DNA of 64,000 bases, taken from Azospirillum brasilense. Lineage in GTDB: Bacteria > Pseudomonadota > Alphaproteobacteria > Azospirillales > Azospirillaceae. A program made the translations under genes and the position numbers. Below the pieces are notes generated by a model that was not told where the DNA came from, ran no database searches, and worked only from the letters and a program-made list of their open reading frames with translations. This document shows, piece by piece, positions 44,768 to 53,708 of the stretch (its first letter is position 1; the number at the start of each line of letters is the position of its first letter). The stretch is taken from assembly GCF_001315015.1 (NCBI RefSeq), contig NZ_CP012916.1:636001-700000 (forward strand), read 5' to 3'.

Positions 44768-46351
44768 TCAGGCCTCCAGCAGCGAGACCGGATAGGCGCT
44801 CATCGTGAACAGGGAGTTCTGGACGAAGCCGGAGACCTTCTTGGTGTGGGCGATGAACAGGTGGTCGGCGTAGAGCGGGATCACCGGCACGTCGCCCATC
44901 ACCTTGGCCTGGATCTTCCCGTAGACCTCCTTGCGGGCGGCGTCGCCCTGGGCCTGCCGGGCGGCGGCGATCATGTCCTCGATGCCCTCGTAATGGGCGG
45001 TGTTGAGGCCCGGCGGGAAGGAGGACTTGGCGAACAGCGACAGGATCGGGCTGTCCGGGTCGGGGGCGCCGACGACGCCGGTGACGCAGGTCGGCACCGT
45101 GCCCTTGTTGCGCGCCTGGAGGTAGGCGCCGCGCTCCAGCACCTTGATCTTGGCGTCGATGCCCACGGCAGCGAGGTCGCTGGCGATCGGCACGACGATC
45201 TTATCGTAGGGGTTGGCGCCCGGCGCCACGAGGTCCAGCGTGAAGCCTCCCACCCCGGCCTCCTTGAGCAGCGCCTTGGCCTTCGCCGGGTCGTAGGGGA
45301 ACAGCGGGACCTGATCGGTGAATTCCTGGAAGGAGGAGGTCAGGAAACCGCTCGCCTCCGACTTGGTGCCCTTGAAGAAGCCGTCGATCAGCGCCTTGCG
45401 GTTGATGGCGTGGTAGATCGCCTGCCGCACCCGCACATCGCCCAGCGGCTTGATCGAGGTGTTGAGGACGAGGTTGATCGTGTGGTTGGCGTCGCGGTCG
45501 AGCACGGTGACCAGCCCGCCGCCCTTCAGCCGCTGGATGACCTCCGGCTGCTGCAGGCCGAAGAAGATGTCGATCTCGCCGTTCTCCAGGGCGATGGCCG
45601 CCGCCGTCTCGTCCTTGATGACGCGGAACTGCACCTCCTCGACCTTGGGGGCGCCGGCGAAATAGTCCTTGTTGGCGGACAGCTTGACCTCGCGGCCCGG
45701 CGCCCAGTTCTGGAACACGAAGGGACCGGTGCCGATGGGGTTCAGCGCGAAGGCCTTGTCGCCGATCTCGCCCAGCGCCTTGCGGCTGACGATCCAGCCC
45801 TGGTTGAAGGCCGACACCTTGTGCAGGAAACCGGAGTTCGGCTCCTTCAGCGTGATGACCACTTTGTCGGGGGACGGCGTCTCGATGGATTTGATGGAGG
45901 CGAGCTGCCCGCTGTAGCTGCTGCCGGTCTGCGGGTCGAGCACGCGTTCGAACGAGAACTTCACGTCGTCGGAGGTGAAGGGGCCGAAGCCCTTGTGCCA
46001 GGTGACGCCGCTGCGCAGGGCGAAGCTGTAGACGGTGCCGTCGCCTGAGATCTCCCAGCCGGTGGCGAGGTCGGGGACGATGGCGTTGCTCGCCTCGTCA
46101 TACTTGACCAGCCCGTTGAAGATCTGGGTGGCGACCGTCTGGTTCTCGATCTGGAATATGCGGGCGGGATCGAGGTTGCCGATGTCGCTGCCGATGCGCA
46201 CCCGCAGGACCGGCGGCGCCGCCGACGCCGGCAGAGGCCAGCCGCTGCCCGCCACCAGGGCGCCGGCAGCCAGCAGGGTGCCGAACTGGCGGCGGTTGAC
46301 ACCGCTCCGCTCGATCCGGCCGGCGCGTTCCTTGCGATTGATCCCGTCCAT
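44768..46351 (-). CDS. Dpp/Opp-type ABC importer, solute-binding protein with Tat signal
   Basis: 527 residues, family 5 solute-binding protein. The signal has a twin-arginine motif (NRRQFGTLLAAGALVAG) and ends ASAAPP, so it is exported folded. The mature part has family blocks GSDIGNLDPARIFQIENQTVATQIFNGLVKYD, ATGWEISGDGTVYSFALRSGVTWHKG, VRQAIYHAINRKALIDG. Such proteins bind di/oligopeptides, opines, nickel or other solutes; with the neighbouring amidohydrolases an amide or carbamoyl compound is likely. The ATG at 46351 has AGGAG ~9 nt upstream. First gene of the minus-strand run 46351 to 38145. Confidence 0.9.
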   Translation of the reverse strand: MDGINRKERAGRIERSGVNRRQFGTLLAAGALVAGSGWPLPASAAPPVLRVRIGSDIGNLDPARIFQIENQTVATQIFNGLVKYDEASNAIVPDLATGWEISGDGTVYSFALRSGVTWHKGFGPFTSDDVKFSFERVLDPQTGSSYSGQLASIKSIETPSPDKVVITLKEPNSGFLHKVSAFNQGWIVSRKALGEIGDKAFALNPIGTGPFVFQNWAPGREVKLSANKDYFAGAPKVEEVQFRVIKDETAAAIALENGEIDIFFGLQQPEVIQRLKGGGLVTVLDRDANHTINLVLNTSIKPLGDVRVRQAIYHAINRKALIDGFFKGTKSEASGFLTSSFQEFTDQVPLFPYDPAKAKALLKEAGVGGFTLDLVAPGANPYDKIVVPIASDLAAVGIDAKIKVLERGAYLQARNKGTVPTCVTGVVGAPDPDSPILSLFAKSSFPPGLNTAHYEGIEDMIAAARQAQGDAARKEVYGKIQAKVMGDVPVIPLYADHLFIAHTKKVSGFVQNSLFTMSAYPVSLLEA

Positions 46352-46697
46352 AAGCCTGCTCCTCTGTGTCAAAGATTTTACGGGCAGCGCTGAGATTTGT
46401 CCGGTCTATTTTTGCACACAATCTGCGCTGGACCCTTATGCCCGACCAAATTCGCAGGAATCGTGCCACCCTGCGGCAGGCTGTCGCAGGCCGCTCATAA
46501 ATCGTTCCAAATCAGATATTTAACAATGAATTCTGTGGCATTGCTTATGAATACAGCAATATGCATATCTGCGCAAAAGGCGGGCAGAGGCGGGCTTGGA
46601 ATGGTGAAACTATGGACTTTGAATGCAAAAAAACCTCGTTGTATGCTGGTTGGGCGCCCGTGATGCGGCGCTGCAGCGGAAGAAGGAACCTCCTGAA
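46352..46697. promoter_or_regulatory. Divergent promoter region of the amide-utilisation locus
   Basis: 346 bp of comparatively AT-rich DNA without a gene. It must drive the importer operon leftward and the hydrolase/amidase operon rightward. A perfect palindrome ATATGCATAT lies at 46559-46568 near the middle and could be an operator, perhaps for the GntR regulator at 38145. Confidence 0.6.
46619..46647 (+). promoter_or_regulatory. Candidate sigma-70 promoter for the rightward amide operon
   Basis: TTGAAT at 46619-46624 and TATGCT at 46642-46647 are separated by exactly 17 bp; each matches four of six consensus positions. Transcription would start near 46654, leaving a ~44-nt leader before the ATG at 46698. 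Confidence 0.4.
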
Positions 46698-47327
46698 ATG
46701 AGCGATCTTTCCATCTACGACCGCCAGGGCATCGGCAAGCCGCTCGGCTTCGGCCGCAAGTGCGCCCTCCTCGTCATCGACTTCCAGATCGGTTTCACGC
46801 GCGAGGACGCCTTCGGCGGCTTCAACATCAACAGCGCCATCACCGCCACGGGGAAGTTGCTCGGACATGTTCGCCCGCTGGGCATGCCAATCGCCCACGC
46901 CTGCTTCATCGCGCCGGAGGCTCCGGGCGGCATCGGCCCGTTCGGCGAGAAGATCCCGTCGCTGCTGACCCTGACCGCCGACTCGCCCGACGTCGCCTTC
47001 GCTCCGGAGGTCGCCCCGCTGCCCAACGAGTTCATCGTGCGCAAGCAGCACGCCTCGGCCTTCTTCGGCACCGCTCTGTCGTCCTGGCTGCGCGCGAACA
47101 CGGTCGACACGCTGCTGGTCACCGGCTGCACGACCTCGGGCTGCGTGCGGGCCAGCGTGATCGACGCCTCCGCCCACGGGCTGCGTCCGATCATCGTGGA
47201 GGAGTGCGTGGGCGACCGGGCGGAGGAGCCGCACCGCGCCAACCTGTTCGACATGGGCAAGAAATACGCCGACGTGATGCCGCTGGACGCGGTCATCGCC
47301 CATCTGGCGCTGGCGGACGCCGCCTGA
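46698..47327 (+). CDS. Isochorismatase-superfamily cysteine hydrolase (N-carbamoylsarcosine amidase-like), paralogue 2
   Basis: 209 residues. Triad Asp28 (LLVIDFQIGFT), Lys116 (IVRKQHASAFFGT) and Cys149 (TGCTTSGCVRASV), again with 33 residues between Lys and Cys. It shares with paralogue 1 the opening GFGRKxAxxxIDF and the terminal ECVGDR...FDMxxKYxDVxP block, so the two arose by duplication and may act on successive or alternative ureido/amide substrates. The ATG at 46698 follows an AAGGA; the frame is open from 46623 without a better start. First gene of the rightward operon with two amidases. Confidence 0.85.
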   Translation: MSDLSIYDRQGIGKPLGFGRKCALLVIDFQIGFTREDAFGGFNINSAITATGKLLGHVRPLGMPIAHACFIAPEAPGGIGPFGEKIPSLLTLTADSPDVAFAPEVAPLPNEFIVRKQHASAFFGTALSSWLRANTVDTLLVTGCTTSGCVRASVIDASAHGLRPIIVEECVGDRAEEPHRANLFDMGKKYADVMPLDAVIAHLALADAA

Positions 47328-47429
47328 TCCGGCAGTCCCGTCTCTAAGCGCAACCAAACGACGTCAACAGGCCGTCGCCGGAGCAGTTCGTCCGAAGCCA
47401 TCCGGCACGCGAGCGGAAAGCAGCAACGC

Positions 47430-48830
47430 ATGTCCGAACTTTCGACAACGCATCCGGCCCGGTCCGGCGGCGGCAGCCCCTCCATGCCCGGCGCCAGCGA
47501 GGCGGAAACCCGTGCCCGCCTCGCCCGCATCGAGAGCCTGAACCCGATCGTCAACGCCCTGCTGGCAGTGGACGCCGACGGGGCGATCCGCCGGGCCCAG
47601 GCGCAGGACGAGGCACGGGCGGCGGGCGACTGGCCCGGTCTGCTGGACGGGGTGACGGTCACCGTCAAGGATTGCTTCGAACTGGCCGGGGAGACGACCA
47701 GCTACGGCTCCTCCACCCGCTTCGCCCGGATGGGGCAGCGGGACGCCCCGGTAGTGCGCCGTCTGCGCGACGCCGGGGCCATCCTGATCGGGCGCAACAA
47801 CCTGTCTGAATTCTGCCTGGGCTCGACGAACCAGAACGAGCATCACGGCCCCTGCCGGAACCCCTGGGACACCGGCCGGGTGCCCGGCGGGTCGAGCGGC
47901 GGCTCGGCGGCGTCGGTCGCCGCCGGGCTGTGCCGGGTCTCCATCGGCACCGACACCGGCGGCTCCATCCGCATCCCGGCGGCGCTCTGCGGGGTGGTCG
48001 GGCTGCGGCCCAGCGTCGGCCGGGTGTCGAACAGCGGCGTGATCCCGTGCAGCGTCGATTTCGACACCGTTGGCCCGCTGGCCTACTCCGTCGCCGACGT
48101 GGCGCGCGCCTTCGCCGCCATCTCCGGCTACGACCCGGAGGACCCCAACTCGGCGGACGTGCCGCTCGGCAATTTCCTGCCGGACTTGAAGGCGGGCATC
48201 GCCGGCACGCGCATCGGGCTGCCGCGCAACTTCTACTTCGACAATCTCCAGCCCGCGGTGGCGGAGCGGGTGCGCGCCGCGGCGGCGGTGCTGGAGAAGG
48301 CCGGCGCCGTCCTGGTCGACATCACCATCGAGGACGCGGAGGTGGCGCAGGCCCGCACCGCCTTCTCGCTGCTCGTCGCCGACATGGCGCAGTATCACCT
48401 CGACAAGATGGAGAGCGCGCCGGAGTCCATCGGGCCGGAGGTGCTGCGCCGCCTGCAGCTCGGCCTGCCGGTGTCGGGCGTGCAGTACGCGGAGTCGCGG
48501 CGCTGGCTGGCGTCTTGGAAGCTGCGGTTCCGCACGCTGTTCGAGCGGGTGGACCTGATCCTCACCCCGACCACCCCCATCGTGGCGCCGCGCATCTACG
48601 ACAGCGCCGACATGATCGAGGCGACGCGGGCCGTCAGCCGCTTCACCTACGGCTTCGGTGCGCTCGGCCTGCCCGCCATGTCGGTGCCCTGCGGCTTCGA
48701 CGGCGACGGCATGCCGGTGGGCATGCAGATCGTCGGGCGCTGGTTCGACGAGCCGCTGGTCTTCCGCGCCGGGGCGGCCTTCCAAGCGGCGACCGACCAC
48801 CACCGCCAGCGCCCCGCCCTTCCCCTTTGA
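47430..48830 (+). CDS. Amidase-signature enzyme 1
   Basis: 466 residues. The Ser-cisSer-Lys triad is Lys80 (VTVKDCFE), Ser155 (PGGSSGGSAA) and Ser179 (GTDTGGSIRIPAA), with the 24-residue Ser-Ser spacing of the family. N-terminal residues 1-25 are disordered-looking. The family hydrolyses small amides, ureides, carboxybiuret, allophanate and Gln-tRNA; closeness to AtzE-like or general amidases cannot be settled here. No GatB/GatC nearby, so it is not the Gln-tRNA enzyme. 102 bp after paralogue 2, same strand. Confidence 0.87.
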   Translation: MSELSTTHPARSGGGSPSMPGASEAETRARLARIESLNPIVNALLAVDADGAIRRAQAQDEARAAGDWPGLLDGVTVTVKDCFELAGETTSYGSSTRFARMGQRDAPVVRRLRDAGAILIGRNNLSEFCLGSTNQNEHHGPCRNPWDTGRVPGGSSGGSAASVAAGLCRVSIGTDTGGSIRIPAALCGVVGLRPSVGRVSNSGVIPCSVDFDTVGPLAYSVADVARAFAAISGYDPEDPNSADVPLGNFLPDLKAGIAGTRIGLPRNFYFDNLQPAVAERVRAAAAVLEKAGAVLVDITIEDAEVAQARTAFSLLVADMAQYHLDKMESAPESIGPEVLRRLQLGLPVSGVQYAESRRWLASWKLRFRTLFERVDLILTPTTPIVAPRIYDSADMIEATRAVSRFTYGFGALGLPAMSVPCGFDGDGMPVGMQIVGRWFDEPLVFRAGAAFQAATDHHRQRPALPL

Positions 48831-48867
48831 GCCTCCGGGCCGCCTGACCTTTCCGAAAGGACCCGCC

Positions 48868-50151
48868 ATGGAACCGTTCGAACTCACGGCCAGCGAGGCC
48901 GCCCACGCCATCCGCGACGGCCGCCTGACCAGCGAGGCGCTGGTCCGCTCCTGCCTGGAGCGGATCGAAGACCGCGATCCGCAGGTGCGCGCCTGGATCA
49001 CCGTCGATCCCGCCCTGGCTCTGGCCGCCGCGCGGGAGGCCGACAAGCGCCCCGCCGCCGACCCGCTGCACGGCCTGCCCTTCGGCGTGAAGGACGTGAT
49101 CGACACCGCCGACCTGCCGACCACCCAGAACTCGCCGATCTTCCAGGGCCACCGGCCCGCCCGCGACGCCGCCTGCGTGTCCATCGCGCGCAGCGCCGGC
49201 GGCATCCTGCTGGGCAAGACCGACACGGTGGAGTTCGCCTCCGGCGGGCGCAAGGCGGCGACGCGCAACCCGGTCAACTTCGCCCACACGCCGGGCGGCT
49301 CCTCCTCCGGGTCGGGGGCGGCGGTCGGTGACCGGCATGTGCCGCTGGCCTTCGGCACCCAGACCGGCGGCTCGCACATCCGTCCCGCCGCCTTCAACGG
49401 CATCTACGGCTTCAAGCCGACCTGGGGCGTGGTCAGCCGCGAGGGGATGAAGCATTACGCGGTGTCCCTCGACACGCTGGGCTGGTATGGGCGTTCGGTC
49501 GCCGACCTCGCGCTGATGGCCGAGGCGTTCCAGCTGGAAGGCATGGGCAAGACGCCGCCGGTCACCCTGGCGGGCCTGCGCGTCGGGCTCTGCCGCTCCC
49601 CCGTCTGGTCGCGCATCGAGCCGGCGGGCGAGGCGGCCCTGCTGCTCGCCGCCCGGCGGCTTGAGGAGGCCGGCGCGGTGGTCGTGCCCTTCGAACTGCC
49701 GGAAGACTTCTCGACCCTGGCCGAGGTGCAGGACGTGATCCGCCGCGGCGAGGGGCGGGCTTCCTTCCTCGACCTTTACATTAGCGACCGCCATCGGCTG
49801 CATCCCGAACTGGCCGACCATTGCGAGCACAACCACGGCATCACCGCGCGCACCCTGACCGAGGCCTACGACGTCGCCGACAGCTGCCGGCCGCGCTTCG
49901 CCGCCCTGTTCGAGTCCATCGACGTGATCCTGACCCCGCCCGCGCCGGGCGAAGCGCCGGAGGGGCTGCACACCACGGGTGACCACATCTTCAATTCGAT
50001 CTGGACGGTGCTGCACGTCCCCTGCCTCGCCATGCCCTGCGGCCGGGGGCCACGCGGTCTTCCGGTGGGGGTGCAGCTGGTGGCGCCGCGCTTCCAGGAC
50101 GCCGCCCTGCTGGCGATGGCCGAGGCGATGGCGCCGGTGGTCGACGTGTGA
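48868..50151 (+). CDS. Amidase-signature enzyme 2
   Basis: 427 residues. Triad Lys75 (PFGVKDVIDTAD), Ser145 (TPGGSSSGSGAAV) and Ser169 (GTQTGGSHIRPAAFNG). It is a different branch from amidase 1: shorter, and the nucleophile motif is GGSHIRPAA where most members have GGSTIRPAA or GGSIRIPAA. AAAGG sits 7 nt before the ATG; 37 bp separate it from amidase 1. Together with paralogue 2 this forms a three-hydrolase operon that would strip successive nitrogen groups from an imported compound. Confidence 0.87.
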   Translation: MEPFELTASEAAHAIRDGRLTSEALVRSCLERIEDRDPQVRAWITVDPALALAAAREADKRPAADPLHGLPFGVKDVIDTADLPTTQNSPIFQGHRPARDAACVSIARSAGGILLGKTDTVEFASGGRKAATRNPVNFAHTPGGSSSGSGAAVGDRHVPLAFGTQTGGSHIRPAAFNGIYGFKPTWGVVSREGMKHYAVSLDTLGWYGRSVADLALMAEAFQLEGMGKTPPVTLAGLRVGLCRSPVWSRIEPAGEAALLLAARRLEEAGAVVVPFELPEDFSTLAEVQDVIRRGEGRASFLDLYISDRHRLHPELADHCEHNHGITARTLTEAYDVADSCRPRFAALFESIDVILTPPAPGEAPEGLHTTGDHIFNSIWTVLHVPCLAMPCGRGPRGLPVGVQLVAPRFQDAALLAMAEAMAPVVDV

Positions 50152-50163
50152 GGGCGGGCGAGA

Positions 50164-50284
50164 TCCCCTCTCCCCCCTGGGGAGAGGGTTAGGGTGAGGG
50201 GGTTGCGCTTCGCGTTACGTCCGGCAAAAGCGCAACCCCCTCACCGGCCCTTTGGGCCACCCTCTCCCCAGAGGGGAGAGGGTT
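50164..50284. repeat. Composite extragenic palindrome, copy B
   Basis: Same architecture as 7003-7121: terminal hairpins (CCTCTCCCCCCTGGGGAGAGG; CCCTCTCCCCAGAGGGGAGAGGG) around the 16-bp inverted repeat GGTGAGGGGGTTGCGC (50193-50208) and its complement (50230-50245). The flanks run in reverse order relative to copy A (AGGG-TTAGGG on the left, GGCCCTTTGGGCCACC on the right), while the 21-nt loop (ACGTCCGGCA core) has the same orientation in both. Located after amidase 2, before the GFA gene. Confidence 0.85.
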
Positions 50285-50427
50285 CATAGGGCGCGCATGC
50301 TATTGCCTACCCTCCTGCCATCCGTGACTTGAAGCGATGCCAGGTCCCCCGGAAACTTTCCCGCACCGGCAGGGTTGGACGGGTGCGGCGCCGCAGCCGG
50401 GCGCCCAAGAACGGGAGGAGAGGACGG

Positions 50428-50922
50428 ATGAAGCTCGACGGGTCCTGCCACTGCGGCGCGGTGCGATTCTCAGTGGACGCCTACGCGCCAGCCCCCTACC
50501 TGCGTTGCTATTGCTCGATCTGCCGCAAGACAGCGGGCGGGGGCGGCTACGCCATCAATCTGGGCGCCAAGGCCGACACACTTGAGGTGACGGGGGCGGA
50601 GCACATCACCGTCTTCCACGCCCGCATCGACGGGCAGGAAAGCCCCGGCGAGCGGCGTTTCTGCGCGCGTTGCGGCTCCGCCCTGTGGGTTAGCGACCCG
50701 CGCTGGCCGGAGCTGGTCCACCCCTTCGCCAGCGCCATCGACAGCCCCCTGCCGAAGGCGCCGGCCCACGTCCACATGATGCTGGGGTCGAAGGCCAACT
50801 GGGTCCCGGTCGAGGCCGGGCCGGGGGACGAGCGCAGCGACGACTACCCGCCGGAATCGCTGGAGGAGTGGCACCGCGCCCACGGGATGCTGGAAAGCGG
50901 GAAGCCGGACGGCGGGGCGTGA
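50428..50922 (+). CDS. GFA/CENP-V-family zinc-binding protein
   Basis: 164 residues. Zinc ligands are in GSCHCGAVRFSV (Cys7, Cys9), RCYCSICRKT (Cys27, Cys29, Cys32) and RRFCARCGSALW near residues 75-85. This is the fold of Gfa (glutathione-dependent formaldehyde activation) and many relatives of unknown activity; a formaldehyde role should not be assumed. GGAGGAGAGG precedes the ATG at 50428. It stands alone after the palindromic element. Confidence 0.87.
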   Translation: MKLDGSCHCGAVRFSVDAYAPAPYLRCYCSICRKTAGGGGYAINLGAKADTLEVTGAEHITVFHARIDGQESPGERRFCARCGSALWVSDPRWPELVHPFASAIDSPLPKAPAHVHMMLGSKANWVPVEAGPGDERSDDYPPESLEEWHRAHGMLESGKPDGGA

Positions 50923-50956
50923 TCTCCGCCGTCCGGGCCGGTCAAGTGTTCAGATT

Positions 50957-51730
50957 TCAGTTCTTCAGCTTGTAGCCGGTGCGGAAGATCCACCAGACCG
51001 CCGTCAGGCAGAGCGCCAGGAACAGCGCGGTCATGGCGAGGCTGATCCCCACCGGCACGTCGGCCTGGCCGTAGAAGCTCCAGCGGAAGCCGCTGACCAG
51101 ATAGACGACCGGGTTGAACAGGGTGATCTTCTGCCACAGCGGCGGCAGCATGCTGATCGAGTAGAAGCTGCCGCCGAGGAAGGCCAGCGGCGTGATGACC
51201 AGGATCGGCACGATCTGGAGCTTCTCCCAGCCGTCCGCCCAGACGCCCAGGATGAAGCCGAACAGGCTGAAGGTGACCGAGGTCAGCACCAGGAAGGCGA
51301 CCATCCAGAACGGGTGCTGGATCGAGTAGTCGACGAACAGCCGGGCCGTCAGCAGGATCAGCACGCCGAGGATCATCGACTTGGTCGCCGCCGCCCCGAC
51401 ATAGCCGAGCACCGTCTCGAAGGCGGAGATCGGGGCCGACAGCACCTCGTAGATCGTCCCGGAATAGCGCGGCATGTAGATGCCGAAGGAGGCGTTGGAC
51501 ACGCTTTCCGTCAGCACCGACATCATGACGAGGCCGGGCACAAGGAAGGCGCCGTAGCTCACCCCGTCCACCGCCGTGAAGCGCCCGCCGATGGCCGCCC
51601 CGAAGACGATGAAGTAGAGCGAGGTCGAGATGACCGGCGCCGCGATGCTCTGGAACAGCGTGCGCCAGGTGCGGGCCAGCTCGAACAGGTAGATGGCCTT
51701 GACCGCATGAAGGTTGATGGGAGAGGTCAT
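50957..51730 (-). CDS. ABC-2 type exporter, membrane subunit
   Basis: 257 residues with six membrane helices and ABC-2 blocks: LARTWRTLFQSIAAPVISTSLYFIVFGAAIG, VPGLVMMSVLTESVSNASFGIYMPRYSGTIYEVLSAPISAFE, LAFLGGSFYSISMLPPLWQKITLFNPVVYLVSGFRWSFYG. Pairs with the ATPase whose 3' end it overlaps by 4 bp. Such two-gene systems export drugs, polysaccharides or lipids; the cargo is unknown. Confidence 0.9.
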   Translation of the reverse strand: MTSPINLHAVKAIYLFELARTWRTLFQSIAAPVISTSLYFIVFGAAIGGRFTAVDGVSYGAFLVPGLVMMSVLTESVSNASFGIYMPRYSGTIYEVLSAPISAFETVLGYVGAAATKSMILGVLILLTARLFVDYSIQHPFWMVAFLVLTSVTFSLFGFILGVWADGWEKLQIVPILVITPLAFLGGSFYSISMLPPLWQKITLFNPVVYLVSGFRWSFYGQADVPVGISLAMTALFLALCLTAVWWIFRTGYKLKN

Positions 51731-52653
51731 GCCCGCTCCTTCACAAGGCTGACGAAGATCTCCTCAAGGGAGCTTTCCTCGGTGTGCAGGTTCGTGAAAT
51801 CGATGCCGTGGTCGCCGAGCTTGCGGAGAAGCCGGGCGATGCCCGTCTGGTCGTCCTGCGTGTCGAAGCTGTAGACCAGCTCCCGCCCGTCGCCGGACAG
51901 GGTCAGGGGGTAGCCGGCCAGCTCCGCCGGGATGGACTCCAGCGGGTTCTGGAGCTGCAGGGTCAGCAGCCGCTTGCCCAGCTTGCGCATCAGCGCGGCC
52001 TTGTCCTCGACCAGCACAATGCGGCCGTTGGAGATGACGCCGATGCTGTCAGCCATCTCCTCCGCCTCCTCGATGTAATGGGTGGTCAGGATGATGGTCA
52101 CGCCGCTGTCGCGCAGCCGCCCGATCATCTCCCACATGCCGCGGCGAAGCTCCACGTCCACCCCGGCGGTCGGCTCGTCGAGGAAGAGGATGCGCGGCTC
52201 GTGCGACAGGGCCTTGGCGATCATCACGCGGCGCTTCATGCCGCCGGACAGCGCCATGACCTTGCTGTCCTTCTTGTTCCAGAGGGACAGGTCCTTCAGC
52301 ACCTTCTCGATGTGGGCGGGATCGGGCGGCTTGCCGAACAGCCCGCGGCTGAAGCTGACGGTGGCCCAGACGCTCTCGAACGCCTCGGTCGTCAGCTCCT
52401 GCGGGACGAGGCCGATCAGCGAGCGCGCCGCGCGCCAGTCGCGCACGATGTCGTGCCCGTCGACCGTCACGGTGCCCGCAGTGGCGTTGACGATGCCGCA
52501 GACGGTGCTGATGAGCGTCGTCTTGCCGGCCCCGTTCGGTCCCAGCAGGGCGAAGATCTCGCCGCGGCGGATGTCGAGATCGACCCCTTTCAGCGCCTGG
52601 AAGCCGGTGGCGTAGGTCTTTTCCAGCCCACGCACCTGAATGATCGGCTGCAT
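51727..52653 (-). CDS. ABC-2 type exporter, ATP-binding subunit
   Basis: 308 residues. Walker A GPNGAGKTT, Q-loop LVPQELT, signature LSGGMKRRVMIAKAL, Walker B ILFLDEPTAGVD, H-loop TTHYIEEAEEMAD. The C-terminal part (~230-308) ends TEESSLEEIFVSLVKE, as in DrrA/CcmA-like exporters. The frame is open further upstream, but the ATG at 52653 starts just before the ABC domain with an AGGGGGG ribosome site. Divergent from the HD-domain gene across 226 bp. Confidence 0.9.
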   Translation of the reverse strand: MQPIIQVRGLEKTYATGFQALKGVDLDIRRGEIFALLGPNGAGKTTLISTVCGIVNATAGTVTVDGHDIVRDWRAARSLIGLVPQELTTEAFESVWATVSFSRGLFGKPPDPAHIEKVLKDLSLWNKKDSKVMALSGGMKRRVMIAKALSHEPRILFLDEPTAGVDVELRRGMWEMIGRLRDSGVTIILTTHYIEEAEEMADSIGVISNGRIVLVEDKAALMRKLGKRLLTLQLQNPLESIPAELAGYPLTLSGDGRELVYSFDTQDDQTGIARLLRKLGDHGIDFTNLHTEESSLEEIFVSLVKERA

Positions 52654-52879
52654 GTCCCCCCTCTGCCTGTCGGTCGGCCCGTTCCGGGCGGGCGTCACCT
52701 TAACGGCGGGACGGTCCGCGGTCATCGGGCATTCGGCGCGACGCAACCATTCCGGATAAGGGGGTCCTGATTTGGGAGTCCCGATTCGGGGTGGGGGAGG
52801 CCCGCCCACAAATGATTTCGGGACAACAGCCCTGTCCATCCCCATATTATGTAAAAAGCACGAAAGAGGACGAGCGCTC

Positions 52880-53563
52880 ATGCCAAAAGATGTTGTGCTC
52901 AGCGATGTCGATGTCTGGGAAAGCTCCATCACCACATGGCTGCGTGCCAATGTGGCCGAGGACCCGGCCCACGATGTCGACCATCTTCTTCGCGTCTGGC
53001 GCACCGCCAAGGCCCTGGCCGCGGCGGAGGCCGAACGGGACGGCGGGCCGCCGCCCGACATGCTGGTCGTGCTGGCCGCGGCCCTGCTCCACGACATCGT
53101 GAACGTGCCGAAGGATCATCCGGACCGCAGCCGCGCCTCCCGCCTGTCGGCGGAGCGGGCGGAGGAGGTTCTGAGCGGCATGGGCTTCCCGGACGCGCTG
53201 ATCCCCGCCACCCGCCACGCCATCGAGGCGCACAGCTATTCCGCCGGCATCCCGCCGCTGACCATCGAGGCGAAGCTGGTCCAGGACGCCGACCGGCTGG
53301 AAAGCCTGGGGGCCATCGGCATCGCCCGTTGCTTCGCCACCTCCGGCCTGATGAAGCGGGCGCTGTTCCACGGCGAGGACCCGATGGCCGAGGGCCGCCC
53401 GCTGGACGATCTGCAATACGCGCTGGACCATTTCAAGGCGAAGCTGCTGCTGCTTCCCAACACCATGCAGACCCCGGCCGGGCGGGCGCGGGCGCAAGAG
53501 CGGGCGGCCTTCCTGCTGTCCTTCCAGGTCCAGCTTCTGGCCGAGATCGCCGGAGACGCCTGA
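52880..53563 (+). CDS. HD-domain phosphohydrolase
   Basis: 227 residues. Metal-binding HD motif: His31 (DPAHDVDHLLRVWRTA), His71-Asp72 (ALLHDIVNVPK), a later His in TRHAIEAHSYS and Asp in VQDADRLESLGAIGIARCF. This matches the YedJ/YpgQ-like subgroup, some of which act as (d)NTP pyrophosphatases. Cytoplasmic, no signal peptide. The ATG at 52880 has a GAGGA-like site upstream. A strong hairpin follows downstream at 53709. Confidence 0.85.
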   Translation: MPKDVVLSDVDVWESSITTWLRANVAEDPAHDVDHLLRVWRTAKALAAAEAERDGGPPPDMLVVLAAALLHDIVNVPKDHPDRSRASRLSAERAEEVLSGMGFPDALIPATRHAIEAHSYSAGIPPLTIEAKLVQDADRLESLGAIGIARCFATSGLMKRALFHGEDPMAEGRPLDDLQYALDHFKAKLLLLPNTMQTPAGRARAQERAAFLLSFQVQLLAEIAGDA

Positions 53564-53708
53564 CGGGCGATGCCCGGCGGGTGATGCCTGACGGGTCCGG
53601 CACGGCCCGCGTGTGAAAGCAGACCCGACGACAACGCTCTCCTCGCCGGGATGACGGCGCGTTAGCATACCCTAATGGAGCGCATCGCGATGGCGGTGCG
53701 TCTCCCGT

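Noticed and set aside
46528..46560. TGGCATTGC-like sigma-54 promoter in the divergent amide region
   Set aside because: The GG and GC dinucleotides are not at the required -24/-12 spacing; a sigma-70-like pair further right fits better.
50428..50922. Formaldehyde-detoxification role for the GFA-domain protein
   Set aside because: No glutathione-dependent formaldehyde dehydrogenase or hydrolase is adjacent, and many GFA-fold proteins have other or unknown functions.
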